Shown in pieces: positions 13,877-22,164 of a stretch of 28,113 nt of DNA. The stretch is from CAZVPF01 sp964628195. Lineage in GTDB: Bacteria; Planctomycetota; Phycisphaerae; Sedimentisphaerales; Anaerohalosphaeraceae. A program made the position numbers and the translations under genes. Numbering within the stretch: position 1 is the stretch's first letter; each line of letters opens with the position of its first letter. The DNA lies in NCBI GenBank assembly GCA_964628195.1, contig CAZVPF010000039.1:1-28113 (forward strand), given 5' to 3'. The notes under the pieces were generated by a model. It had not been told where the DNA came from, did not search any database, and saw only the letters and a program-made list of their open reading frames with translations.

Positions 13877-16765
13877 ATGGAAAACAAAATTAATAATGAT
13901 TCCGCAGTCCATAAAGGATTTGTAAAGTGTCACTTTGTATCCAACACACACTGGGACAGGGAATGGCGTTTCTCTATGCAGAGAACCCGTTATATGCTGG
14001 TATACATGATGGACATGCTGCTGGATATATTTGAAAAACAGCCGGACTACAAATCATTTCATCTCGATTCACAGACCATCCCTCTGCTTGACTACCTCGA
14101 AGTCAGGCCTGAAAAAGAGCAAATCCTAAAGCAGCTTGTTAAAGACAAAAAACTTTTTGTCGGCCCCTGGTTCACATTGCCTGATGAGTTTTCCATTTCC
14201 GGTGAGTCAATCATACGCAATCTGCTGCTCGGCCATAAGATCGCCAACAGCTTCGGCCATGTAAGCAAGACCGGTTATTCTCCTTTTTCATGGGGCCAGA
14301 TATCGCAATTACCACAGATATACAAGGGCTTCGGAATAGACATGGCTGCATTTTACAGGGGCGTCAACACCGAGGTTGCCCCACGGTCGGAATTCATCTG
14401 GCAGGGTGCGGACGGCACTGAGATACTCGGCTCAAGGCTCGGCAGAAGGCCCCGTTATAACGTTTGGTACATCCTGCAGAGACCTGCTTACTGGAACGTG
14501 AAAGATGAAAACGGTCGTGACGTTCAATGGGACTGCGGCTATGGTCCATTCAAGCTAATGAACAAGGAGTACTGCGATATCGACATAAAATACACCCACC
14601 CGCCGTTCGAGTACCACAAGGAAAACATTCCTGAAAGAGCGATACAGGCGATAAGGGAACAGGACGACGACTGGTCCACCCCGCACCGTTTCTGGTCATG
14701 CGGGCATGATTCGTCCTGTCCGGATATTCGCGAAGTGGAAATGATTAAAGATTCATCCGACGCTCTTGGTGAATGCGCCGAAGTCTTCCACAGCAGTTTT
14801 GAAGAATTTCAAAAATCGGTAATTGAGTCGGCTGCTCCGGACCTTCCCCGGACTGAAGGCGAGATGCGTAACTACTCCGACTCACCGAGCACAAGCCCGC
14901 TGCTCGGGTGGATATGTTCGGCGAGAATGGACCTCAAGCAGGACAATTTCAAAACCGAACGGGCACTGATCGATTATGCAGAACCATTGGCAGTTTTTGC
15001 ATCGATGCTCGGCGCTGCGTATCCGAGAGAATTTATTGACCTGGCATACCTGGAACTGCTTAAAAACCACGGTCACGATTCCATAGGCGGCTGCAGCAGG
15101 GGGGTTGTCGCCGACGACATGATGTACAGGTCCAGGCAGTCACGCGAGATAGCAAAATGCGTTATGGAAAATGCACTGATGGATATCGCCGGTTCGATTA
15201 ACCTGTCGGAATATTCTGTCGACGACATAGCGGTCGTCGTCTATAACCCCTCGCCTTTCGCCCGAAGTGAAGTTTTTAAAGCCGAGATGGTGATACCGAA
15301 AAAATGGGACTCCCCCGGTTTTGAAATAGTTGACCCGAATGGCGAAACGGTAAAAATGCAGATTTGCGGCACTGAAGATAACTCTTACCAGTATGTACAG
15401 TCCCCCAATGACGGAGTCAATATGATATTGACTGCAAAATATGACATACTGATGGAACTTCCCGAAATACCCGGCATGGGATACAGAACCTTTATAGCAA
15501 GACCGTCCTCAAAGGTTCCCCAAAATATTCATAAAAGCCTTGTAACAGGCCCACATGTTTTGGAAAACGAATACCTGAAAGTTGAGATAAATTCCAACGG
15601 CACATTGAAGATAACCGACAAAGAAACCAAACGCATTTATGACCTCATGGGTTATTTTATGGATACTGCCGAAATGGGGAACCCGTGGGAGCATGACAGC
15701 GGTGCAAACATAGGCACATACACAACTCTTAATGAAAATGCCAGAGTTGTCCTCATAGAAGACGGCCCGCTTGAGGCGGCATATAATGTGGAATTATTAT
15801 GGCATCTGTCAGCTGAAAGAAGCCTTGACGATAAAGGTAGAAGTGAGCAGCTGATTCCTTTCAAAATCATCAATACCGTAAGACTCAGAAAAGACAGCAA
15901 ATGGGTCGATATCACCTCGACAGTCTATAACACAGTTCAGGACCATTACCTGCAGGTATGCTTTCCGCCGGAAATAAAGACCGACCATGTCGAAGTCCAG
16001 GGGCAGTTTGATGTCTTAAACCGAAGCGTTCGGCTGCCTCAAAAACCCAACTACCGCGAGGATTCCCAGCCGGAACAGCCGATGAACTCTTTCATAGATA
16101 TCTCTGACGGCAAAACGGGCCTGGGCATTTTGAACGAGGGTCTAAAGGCATACGAAGCAACCGATACTGAGTTGCCCGAGCTCAGACTGACACTGATAAG
16201 GGCTTTCCCGCTGAAACTCTGCGCTACAACGGAATGGACCGACTACAGCAAAATAGATAAAAGCTCCCAATGCCTCGGCAAAAATGAATTCCGTTACGCG
16301 ATAATGCCCCACAAGGGCAACTGGGAACATGCCGACCTTTGGCAAAACTCCGAGCGTTTCAACTTATCTCTCCATGCTGCACAGGTCGCACCGACGGAAT
16401 ACGGCACCGAACCCATGGAAAAAACTTTCCTCGAAACTGACTCCAGCCGTTTGGTTATAAGCGCAGTAAAACAAAGCGAAAACAAAGGCGGCTGGATTGT
16501 TCGTCTTTTCAATCCCTGCTCCAAAAAATTGTCAGCGAAAATCAGGCTAAACGGCGGAAATAAACCATCCGATGCGGGAAAGTCACCAGTTGACCGCATT
16601 GGAAGCAATATGGCCCTACCCGGTACCAGCAGCGAATACTGGACAAGGGCCCGGATGGTATCCCTTGAGGAAATACCGCAAAAAGAACTCCCGGTCGATT
16701 CGGACGGCTGGTGTTCGGTGGAATTGGTGCCCAAAAAAATATTTACTGTCGAATTTCTGTCATAG
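13877..16765 (+). CDS. GH38-like alpha-mannosidase with altered nucleophile site
   Basis: 962 residues, no signal peptide. The GH38 layout is clear: CHFVSNTHWDREW near 18-30, with the zinc ligands His25 and Asp27; LPDEFSISGESIIRNLLLG (101-119); the conserved loop YSPFSWGQISQLPQIYKGFG (134-153); ADGTEILGSRLG; GHDSSCPD near 276-283 in the region that carries the acid/base Asp in relatives; NHGHDSIGGCS (397-407) with the zinc ligand His400; then the long beta-sandwich C-terminal half. In typical bacterial members the loop reads YLPDSFGH, with Asp as nucleophile and zinc ligand. Here the same place is Phe137 (TTT at 14285-14287). GGAG abuts the ATG directly, so the true ribosome site is unclear. 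It is probably cytosolic and acts on imported mannosides, if active. Confidence 0.85.
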   Translation: MENKINNDSAVHKGFVKCHFVSNTHWDREWRFSMQRTRYMLVYMMDMLLDIFEKQPDYKSFHLDSQTIPLLDYLEVRPEKEQILKQLVKDKKLFVGPWFTLPDEFSISGESIIRNLLLGHKIANSFGHVSKTGYSPFSWGQISQLPQIYKGFGIDMAAFYRGVNTEVAPRSEFIWQGADGTEILGSRLGRRPRYNVWYILQRPAYWNVKDENGRDVQWDCGYGPFKLMNKEYCDIDIKYTHPPFEYHKENIPERAIQAIREQDDDWSTPHRFWSCGHDSSCPDIREVEMIKDSSDALGECAEVFHSSFEEFQKSVIESAAPDLPRTEGEMRNYSDSPSTSPLLGWICSARMDLKQDNFKTERALIDYAEPLAVFASMLGAAYPREFIDLAYLELLKNHGHDSIGGCSRGVVADDMMYRSRQSREIAKCVMENALMDIAGSINLSEYSVDDIAVVVYNPSPFARSEVFKAEMVIPKKWDSPGFEIVDPNGETVKMQICGTEDNSYQYVQSPNDGVNMILTAKYDILMELPEIPGMGYRTFIARPSSKVPQNIHKSLVTGPHVLENEYLKVEINSNGTLKITDKETKRIYDLMGYFMDTAEMGNPWEHDSGANIGTYTTLNENARVVLIEDGPLEAAYNVELLWHLSAERSLDDKGRSEQLIPFKIINTVRLRKDSKWVDITSTVYNTVQDHYLQVCFPPEIKTDHVEVQGQFDVLNRSVRLPQKPNYREDSQPEQPMNSFIDISDGKTGLGILNEGLKAYEATDTELPELRLTLIRAFPLKLCATTEWTDYSKIDKSSQCLGKNEFRYAIMPHKGNWEHADLWQNSERFNLSLHAAQVAPTEYGTEPMEKTFLETDSSRLVISAVKQSENKGGWIVRLFNPCSKKLSAKIRLNGGNKPSDAGKSPVDRIGSNMALPGTSSEYWTRARMVSLEEIPQKELPVDSDGWCSVELVPKKIFTVEFLS

Positions 16766-16794
16766 TTGACAAAATAACCTCTAAGTGATATTAA
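16766..16794 (+). promoter_or_regulatory. Internal promoter at the end of the GH38-like gene
   Basis: TTGACA at 16766-16771 begins right after the TAG stop codon; a 17-bp spacer is followed by TATTAA at 16789-16794. The spacer ends in AAGTGA, so the promoter reads AAGTGATATTAA. It lies about 30 bp upstream of the next start and should give the URO-D/symporter block its own transcription. Confidence 0.65.
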
Positions 16795-16824
16795 TTCACA
16801 TGCTTTATAATTCTGGAGTTGTCA

Positions 16825-17958
16825 ATGAAACCGCGAGAGAGATTGCTGACTGTTCTCCAGGGCCAGGTGCCGGACTGCGTACCGGTGGCCCCGGATTTTT
16901 CATTCATGATACCGGCTCGTCTTACGGGCAAGCCTTTCTGGGACCTTTTCCTGTATAATGACCCGCCTATATGGGATGCCTATATTAATTGCGCCAAGCA
17001 TTTCGACATCGATTCGCTGATGGACGGTTACTTCCGCTTCACCTACCCCGGCGAGCAGGACCCCAACCAAGGCTGGGAAAGATTTATCGTTTACAAAGGC
17101 CCGAACAGGATAGTTACTCAGTGGTCAACGAAAGAGAACGGCAAAAGGGTCTGGAAGCCGCGTGTGGATGTATTTCACGTTGCCGACCCGCCCAATGAAA
17201 ACATTCATCCCTCCAGGATAGGTTTGCCCGAGGTGCCTGAAAAATACCAGCCGCTCGAAGGTGTCAAACCCGTCGACACCGGCCCCAAAGGTCTCGAAAG
17301 GCTCAAAAAGCTAATGGGCGACCAGGGTCTTGTGGGCATATTCATAACAGAGTCGGTTATCTTCAGCACTTCCGAGGATATTTTCGACTATTATGATAAC
17401 CGCGAAAAGTATCAAAAACTCGCCCTGCAGCGCGTCGAACAAGTTGAAAAACGCTTCAAGTCAATAATGGAACTTGAGGTCAGGCCCGACTTCCTGTGTG
17501 TCGGCGGTTCCGGCACTCTCGTATACCAGACGGTCGATATGTTCAGGGAGATAACCTTCCCCGCTGTCAAAAGGGCGATTGAGCTTGCAAGTGCAGCCGG
17601 TCTGCCTACTCATGTCCATTCCTGCGGGCCGGAATCGGAACTTGTCCGGATTTTCGCAGAAGAGACCGGTCTCACTGTTATCGACCCGCTCGAGGGCCCG
17701 CCGATGGGCGACTGCGACCTTGCGGAGCTTAAAAGAAAGTACGGAGACAAGATCGTGCTGAAGGGCAACCTTCATACTACGGATATAATGTTAAACGGCA
17801 CTGTGGATGATGTGGTAGAAGCGAGCAAAAAGGCCATCGATGCCGCCGCGGCAGGCGGGCGGTTCATACTCTCGACCGGCGACCAGTGCGGCCGGGACAC
17901 ACCGGACGAAAACCTCAGGGCGATGGTTGAAACCGCAAGGACATACGGTAAATATTGA
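16825..17958 (+). CDS. URO-D-fold protein with HxC...C metal-site motif
   Basis: 377 residues from the ATG at 16825, GGAG 6 bp upstream; a TTG two codons earlier is an unneeded alternative. It begins MKPRERLLTVLQGQVPDCVPV, the common N-terminus of the uroporphyrinogen decarboxylase superfamily, and keeps the barrel core EITFPAVKRAIELASAAGLPT. It lacks the HemE N-terminal arginine motif, so it is not the haem enzyme. HSCG (His265, Cys267) and GDQCG (Cys355) reproduce the His-x-Cys...Cys zinc arrangement of corrinoid-linked methyltransferases such as MtaA. That makes a methyltransferase role reasonable: moving a methyl group between a corrinoid protein and an acceptor, or from an O-methyl substrate. 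No corrinoid protein gene is present in the window. Confidence 0.8.
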   Translation: MKPRERLLTVLQGQVPDCVPVAPDFSFMIPARLTGKPFWDLFLYNDPPIWDAYINCAKHFDIDSLMDGYFRFTYPGEQDPNQGWERFIVYKGPNRIVTQWSTKENGKRVWKPRVDVFHVADPPNENIHPSRIGLPEVPEKYQPLEGVKPVDTGPKGLERLKKLMGDQGLVGIFITESVIFSTSEDIFDYYDNREKYQKLALQRVEQVEKRFKSIMELEVRPDFLCVGGSGTLVYQTVDMFREITFPAVKRAIELASAAGLPTHVHSCGPESELVRIFAEETGLTVIDPLEGPPMGDCDLAELKRKYGDKIVLKGNLHTTDIMLNGTVDDVVEASKKAIDAAAAGGRFILSTGDQCGRDTPDENLRAMVETARTYGKY

Positions 17959-17980
17959 ATTGTTTTGATCAGGGCAGCTT

Positions 17981-19939
17981 ATGCAGAATCTTAACACTGT
18001 CGACTACACTGTCATTGGAATTTACTTTTGCATTCTTGTGGGTCTTGGTGTGTATCTTAAAAAGATGGCATCTGCGTCCCTTGAAGATTATTTCCTAGGC
18101 GGCAGGAAACTTCCATGGTGGGCTCTTGGTATTTCGGGGATGGCAGCGTGGCTGGATGTGACCGGAACAATGATAATTACATCGTTTCTGTTCATGCTCG
18201 GCCCGAGGGGGCTGTTCGTTGAGTTTCGCGGCGGGGCGGTCCTGATACTTCCCGTCATACTCCTCTGGACGGGTAAATGGCATCGAAGAAGCGGCTGTAT
18301 AACCGTTGCCGAATGGATGATTTACCGTTTCGGCGAAGGTTTTGGCGGGCAGTTCGCTCGTATAACGATGGCATTCGCGCAGTTCGCGGTTGTTATTGGT
18401 ATGCTCGCTTATATGATAAAAGGAGTGGGCATATTCCTTTCGGTATTCTTGCCTTTTTCGCCGCTCGTATGTTCGATCATCCTGGTAACTATCGCGACTA
18501 TCTACACACTCGCCAGCGGTTTTTACGGGGTAGTTTTTACGGACGTATTCCAGTCGGGCATTGTCCTGTTCAGTGTCATAGCCATTGTGGCGATGGCGGT
18601 AATAAAAAGTTCCGGTGTTGACATTGCCGCCCTTGCCGAGCAGGTCACCGGCAACAGCCAGTGGTTCAGCGCAGCGCCGCAGTGGAAGACCACCATGCCA
18701 GAAGGGTATAAGGTATATGAGAATCTTTTCATGTTCTGCGCATTTTATCTGCTCAGGAATCTTTTCGGAGGCATGGGCATGGGCGGCGGTGAACCGATAT
18801 ACTTCGGCGCCCGCAATGACCGCCAGTGCGGCACGCTTTCATTTATTCGGGGAACGACCATCATGTTCCGCTGGCCTTTCATGCTGGGCTTTGCGATACT
18901 CGGTCTTTTTCTCGTGCGTGACTTTTTCGCCGACCAGTCGCAGCTTGCCTCTGCTGCTGAGCTGATACATAAATATTTTCCAAATATTGAGGAAAGACAC
19001 TGGATAACTGCCATCAGCGGCATCATTAACAAACCCGCCGAATACCCTCAGCTTGTCGCACAGTTAAAAGCCGTCCTCGGCGAGGCATGGGTATCCAAGC
19101 TGAACCTCGTCAGCTTTCACGGCAATATCAACCCCGAACGTGTACTGCCTGCGGTGGTCCTCTTCGATATTCCAGTGGGATTTCGCGGACTTATCCTCAT
19201 CGCCCTAATTGCCGCGAGCATGTCGACTTTCGATACGCAGGTGAATATGTCGCTTGGTTTTTTCACACGTGATATTTATCAGCGGTACATAAGACCGAAA
19301 GCAGGCAATAAAGAGCTCGTCCGTGTAAGCTGGCTAGTCGGTATTATCCTTATCGTTTTAGCATTTTTGCTTAGCTACACAGTAAAGAATATCAATGATA
19401 TATGGGGCTGGATAATCATGGGACTGATGGGCGGGCTTACCGTACCGCTGTTTTTGCGTTTTTACTGGTGGCGTTTCAACGGTGAGGGGTTTGCGTTCGG
19501 GATGATACTCGGCCTTGTCAGCGCATTTGTCCAGCGAATATATTATCCTGACCTTTCCGAAATATGGCAATTCATTATGGTCCTTGTTACCGGCGGCGCA
19601 GGATGCATCATCGGCACAGTTCTTACAAAGCCGACCGAAACGCATGTGCTCGAGCATTTCTACAAAACCACACGTCCGTTCGGCCTGTGGAAACCGCTGA
19701 TTAATACGCTAAACCCTCAAACGCGGAAAGAAACACGCAAAGAACACAAAAACGACCTTCTCGCTCTGCCCTTCGCTTACGGCTGGCAGATAACCCTTTT
19801 CCTTTGGCCGATGCTGCTTATGGTTAGGAACTGGAAGGGATTCTTTGTTTCATTCGGTATATTCGCAGTCAGCCTGGCGGGTATGTATGTCTTCTGGTAC
19901 AGAAACCTGCCGAAAGAAAACTACGGAGCAATGGAATGA
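17981..19939 (+). CDS. Sodium:solute symporter (SSS family), second copy
   Basis: 652 residues, AGGG 6 bp before the ATG. Multi-helix membrane protein with the SSS landmarks YFLGGRKLPWWALGISGMA, AWLDVTGTM, GFYGVVFTDVFQSG and, in the TM8-like region, ASMSTFDTQVNMSLGFFTRD with the Ser/Thr cluster at the expected Na2 site. The tail has TKPTETHVLEHFYKTTRPFG, parallel to the first symporter. It is about 55 residues longer than that copy, chiefly from an added loop between about 313 and 380 (IEERHWITAISGIIN onwards). It is flanked by two URO-D-fold genes; its last codons overlap the next start (ATGGAATGA), so the three are probably one functional cassette sharing a substrate. Confidence 0.92.
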   Translation: MQNLNTVDYTVIGIYFCILVGLGVYLKKMASASLEDYFLGGRKLPWWALGISGMAAWLDVTGTMIITSFLFMLGPRGLFVEFRGGAVLILPVILLWTGKWHRRSGCITVAEWMIYRFGEGFGGQFARITMAFAQFAVVIGMLAYMIKGVGIFLSVFLPFSPLVCSIILVTIATIYTLASGFYGVVFTDVFQSGIVLFSVIAIVAMAVIKSSGVDIAALAEQVTGNSQWFSAAPQWKTTMPEGYKVYENLFMFCAFYLLRNLFGGMGMGGGEPIYFGARNDRQCGTLSFIRGTTIMFRWPFMLGFAILGLFLVRDFFADQSQLASAAELIHKYFPNIEERHWITAISGIINKPAEYPQLVAQLKAVLGEAWVSKLNLVSFHGNINPERVLPAVVLFDIPVGFRGLILIALIAASMSTFDTQVNMSLGFFTRDIYQRYIRPKAGNKELVRVSWLVGIILIVLAFLLSYTVKNINDIWGWIIMGLMGGLTVPLFLRFYWWRFNGEGFAFGMILGLVSAFVQRIYYPDLSEIWQFIMVLVTGGAGCIIGTVLTKPTETHVLEHFYKTTRPFGLWKPLINTLNPQTRKETRKEHKNDLLALPFAYGWQITLFLWPMLLMVRNWKGFFVSFGIFAVSLAGMYVFWYRNLPKENYGAME

Positions 19940-21069
19940 TCCGGATCAAACTTGCAGACGAAGAGATTCAGCAGCGCAGGCAGCTGCTGGCTCAATGGTC
20001 CGGTTTCAATAACAACAGGTCGCCTGTTATTGTATTCATGGATGCTCCCTTTTACTGCAAACTTGCGGAAATGCCGATAGAAAATATTTACAAAAACCCG
20101 CAAAACATGGTAACGGCGCAGTTAAAAGGCTGGAAACGCTTGCTTGAAAATGTGGATTGCGACAATGACGGCCCCTCCGTTGGTATTGATTTCGGCTCCT
20201 GTTTCACAGGCTCGATATACGGATGTAATCTTATTGAACAGCCCGGCAGTGTCCCGACAACTAAAAAGTGGTTCGAGTCCGCATCGGATATTGACAGGCT
20301 TAAAGAGATCGACCCGTTTTCAAGCAGTTTTCAAAAAAAGGCTAATGAATATTACAACTGGATGAAAGAACATTCAATCGATTACCCGGTATCTTTTATA
20401 GATGGGATGCAAAGCTATCCTCTCGACAGTGTTGAATTGATGACCGGTAGTGAAGGGCCGTTCTCAATCCTCTGCATGACAGCAGGTATCGACCGTATCT
20501 CGATATGGTGTTATGAAAATCCCGACCTGGTCCTTGAGATGATGGGTATAGTCACCGCAAAGGAAATTGACCGAATAAATAAATCTTTCGAGTACATGAA
20601 CAAGCAGCCGGACAGGATATTCCTTGCCGACGACTACTCGCCTTATATGCCGCTTGATATTTACGAAAAATTTATCCTGCCTTTCCAAATAAAACTCTGT
20701 GCCGCTTTCCCTCAAAACCCCTGTTTCCACTCCTGTATTCCGGATAAAAGGCTGCTTAAGTATTGGAAAGAACACTTGCGTATTGAACTTTTCAATGGTT
20801 TTAAGCCACAAAATGGGCTGGATAATCTGAAAAGGGATTACCGTACTGTTGCCGACTTAATGAGCGGCAGCGTCCTTCTTGAACCGGACCTTGACGGGGC
20901 CAATGTCATGGTTGCCGATGGAAAAGTTCTCGAACAGGCTGCAGAAGACTTTCTTGAAATATTCGACACCCCTGCAGGAGTGAAATTATGCTATACCCTT
21001 ACCGGCGGACATTCGACCAAAGATATGAACAAATGCAATGTAGTAAAACGGAAGCTTATTACATTCTAA
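19936..21069 (+). CDS. Second URO-D-fold protein, variant metal site
   Basis: 377 residues; CGGAG 7 bp upstream and a 4-bp overlap with the symporter gene. Similarity to the URO-D superfamily lies in the C-terminal half: FLADDYSPYMPLDIYEKFILPF (about 229-250), CFHSCIP (263-269), LFNGFKPQNGLDNLK and GVKLCYTLTGGHSTKD. HSC (His265, Cys267) matches the HxC ligand pair of the first copy. The place of its third Cys is taken here by His359 in TGGHS, with other Cys nearby at 352 and 367. The N-terminal third is divergent (GWKRLLENVDCDNDGPSVGIDFGS). It could be a partner or a methyltransferase acting on another substrate or step. Identification as URO-D-like rests on motif order, so I am less sure than for the first copy. 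Confidence 0.65.
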   Translation: MIRIKLADEEIQQRRQLLAQWSGFNNNRSPVIVFMDAPFYCKLAEMPIENIYKNPQNMVTAQLKGWKRLLENVDCDNDGPSVGIDFGSCFTGSIYGCNLIEQPGSVPTTKKWFESASDIDRLKEIDPFSSSFQKKANEYYNWMKEHSIDYPVSFIDGMQSYPLDSVELMTGSEGPFSILCMTAGIDRISIWCYENPDLVLEMMGIVTAKEIDRINKSFEYMNKQPDRIFLADDYSPYMPLDIYEKFILPFQIKLCAAFPQNPCFHSCIPDKRLLKYWKEHLRIELFNGFKPQNGLDNLKRDYRTVADLMSGSVLLEPDLDGANVMVADGKVLEQAAEDFLEIFDTPAGVKLCYTLTGGHSTKDMNKCNVVKRKLITF

Positions 21070-21115
21070 TCGATAATTCTCAAGACTCGCAGCCCCCACC
21101 GGCAGCAGGAGAATT
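21070..21115. terminator. Weak inverted repeat after the second URO-D gene
   Basis: AATTCTC at 21075-21081 pairs with GAGAATT at 21109-21115 across a 27-nt, C-rich loop. A 7-bp stem with so long a loop and no T-tract is poor evidence for termination; recorded because it separates two transcription blocks. Confidence 0.2.
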
Positions 21116-21155
21116 CGTAACCAGGTAAGGACGGAATTAACTCCACCTGCAAATA

Positions 21156-21184
21156 TTGACTTTAGAATGAGTTAGTGATAGCAT
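21156..21184 (+). promoter_or_regulatory. Promoter of the nucleotidyltransferase/kinase pair
   Basis: TTGACT at 21156-21161, a 17-bp spacer and TAGCAT at 21179-21184, 52 bp before the ATG at 21237. The spacer ends in TTAGTGA, very like the AAGTGA before the -10 of the promoter at 16766. The longest gap in the plus-strand gene series is here, which supports a separate start. Confidence 0.5.
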
Positions 21185-21236
21185 AGATTTTTTAATCTCT
21201 AATTAAGCTCGGTAATAAGTTTAGGTTAATTTATAG

Positions 21237-22163
21237 ATGAAAAAAACACTACTGATTATAGCCGCCGGTATGGGCAGCAGGTACGGCGGCCTCAAGCAGA
21301 TCGACCCTGTCGGGCCAAACGGCGAGATCATTATCGACTATTCAATGTACGATGCTGTCCGCGCAGGCTTCGACAAGGTTGTTTTCGTTATACGGCATTA
21401 TTTCGAAGATGCCTTCAAGGAAAAGGTCGGCAGTAAGCTCGACGGACTGGTCGAGACGGCTTACGCATACCAGGAACTTGAAAGCTTCCTTGAAGGTTTC
21501 CATCTGCCGCCTGGCAGGGAAAAGCCATGGGGCACCGGCCATGCGGTCCTCGTCGCCAAAGATGTGGTGAATGAACCCTTTGCGGTTATCAATGCAGACG
21601 ATTATTACGGCGCTGAAGCATACAGGATAATGGCAGAGCGACTTGACACGATGCATGCCTCGGCCGATAATGACTACGCAATGGTCGGCTATATTCTTCG
21701 CAACACGTTATCAGAATACGGTAAAGTCTCGCGCGGCGTATGTGAATGCGACGATCAAATGTTCCTTAAAAAGGTACAGGAAAGAACCGACATAAGAAAA
21801 AACAATGGGGATATAGTATACATCGACAAAAACAGAAACGAGCACCGGCTAACAGGCGATGAGATTGTTTCGATGAACCTCTGGGGTTTTAGCCCAGACA
21901 TTTTCGGCCACCTTCAAGCCCAGTTTACTGACTACCTCAAAGACCACGCCGGTGAAAATAAGTCCGAATTTTACATACCCTCGGCCGTGGACGAATTAGT
22001 GCAAAAAGGAATTAAAAAAGTCAAGGTCCTCAAGACACATGACACCTGGTTCGGGGTAACATACAGGGAGGACAAGGAAATAGCACAAAGCTGCATCAAT
22101 AACTTAATACAAGACGGCGTATATCCCCGCAACTTATGGCAGAATAAATCGACAGGAGAATAA
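21237..22163 (+). CDS. Sugar-phosphate nucleotidyltransferase
   Basis: 308 residues, cytoplasmic. The N-terminus has the nucleotidyl-transferase loop AAGMGSRYGGLKQIDPVGPNG (residues 9-29), with the Gly-x-Gly-x-Arg and Lys20 expected for NTP binding. VINADDYYG (about 118-126) supplies the acidic pair that binds metal. The length and the ending match stand-alone sugar-1-phosphate nucleotidyltransferases of the RmlA/GalU fold. It is followed after one base by a sugar 1-kinase, a pairing well known in bacteria that salvage hexosamines and other sugars: the kinase makes sugar-1-phosphate and this enzyme makes NDP-sugar. Which sugar and which nucleotide cannot be told; Man-1-P from the GH130 enzyme is one possible substrate. 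Its ribosome binding site is weak (TTAGG). Confidence 0.85.
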   Translation: MKKTLLIIAAGMGSRYGGLKQIDPVGPNGEIIIDYSMYDAVRAGFDKVVFVIRHYFEDAFKEKVGSKLDGLVETAYAYQELESFLEGFHLPPGREKPWGTGHAVLVAKDVVNEPFAVINADDYYGAEAYRIMAERLDTMHASADNDYAMVGYILRNTLSEYGKVSRGVCECDDQMFLKKVQERTDIRKNNGDIVYIDKNRNEHRLTGDEIVSMNLWGFSPDIFGHLQAQFTDYLKDHAGENKSEFYIPSAVDELVQKGIKKVKVLKTHDTWFGVTYREDKEIAQSCINNLIQDGVYPRNLWQNKSTGE

Positions 22164-22164
22164 T

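Noticed and set aside
16294..16734. Minus-strand 146-codon frame opposite the GH38-like gene
   Set aside because: No signal or domain features; the plus strand codes for the C-terminal beta-sandwich of a complete 962-residue protein.
16825..17958. Uroporphyrinogen decarboxylase HemE (haem synthesis)
   Set aside because: The HemE N-terminal arginine motif is missing and an HxC...C metal site is present; the gene context is sugar uptake, with no other haem gene.
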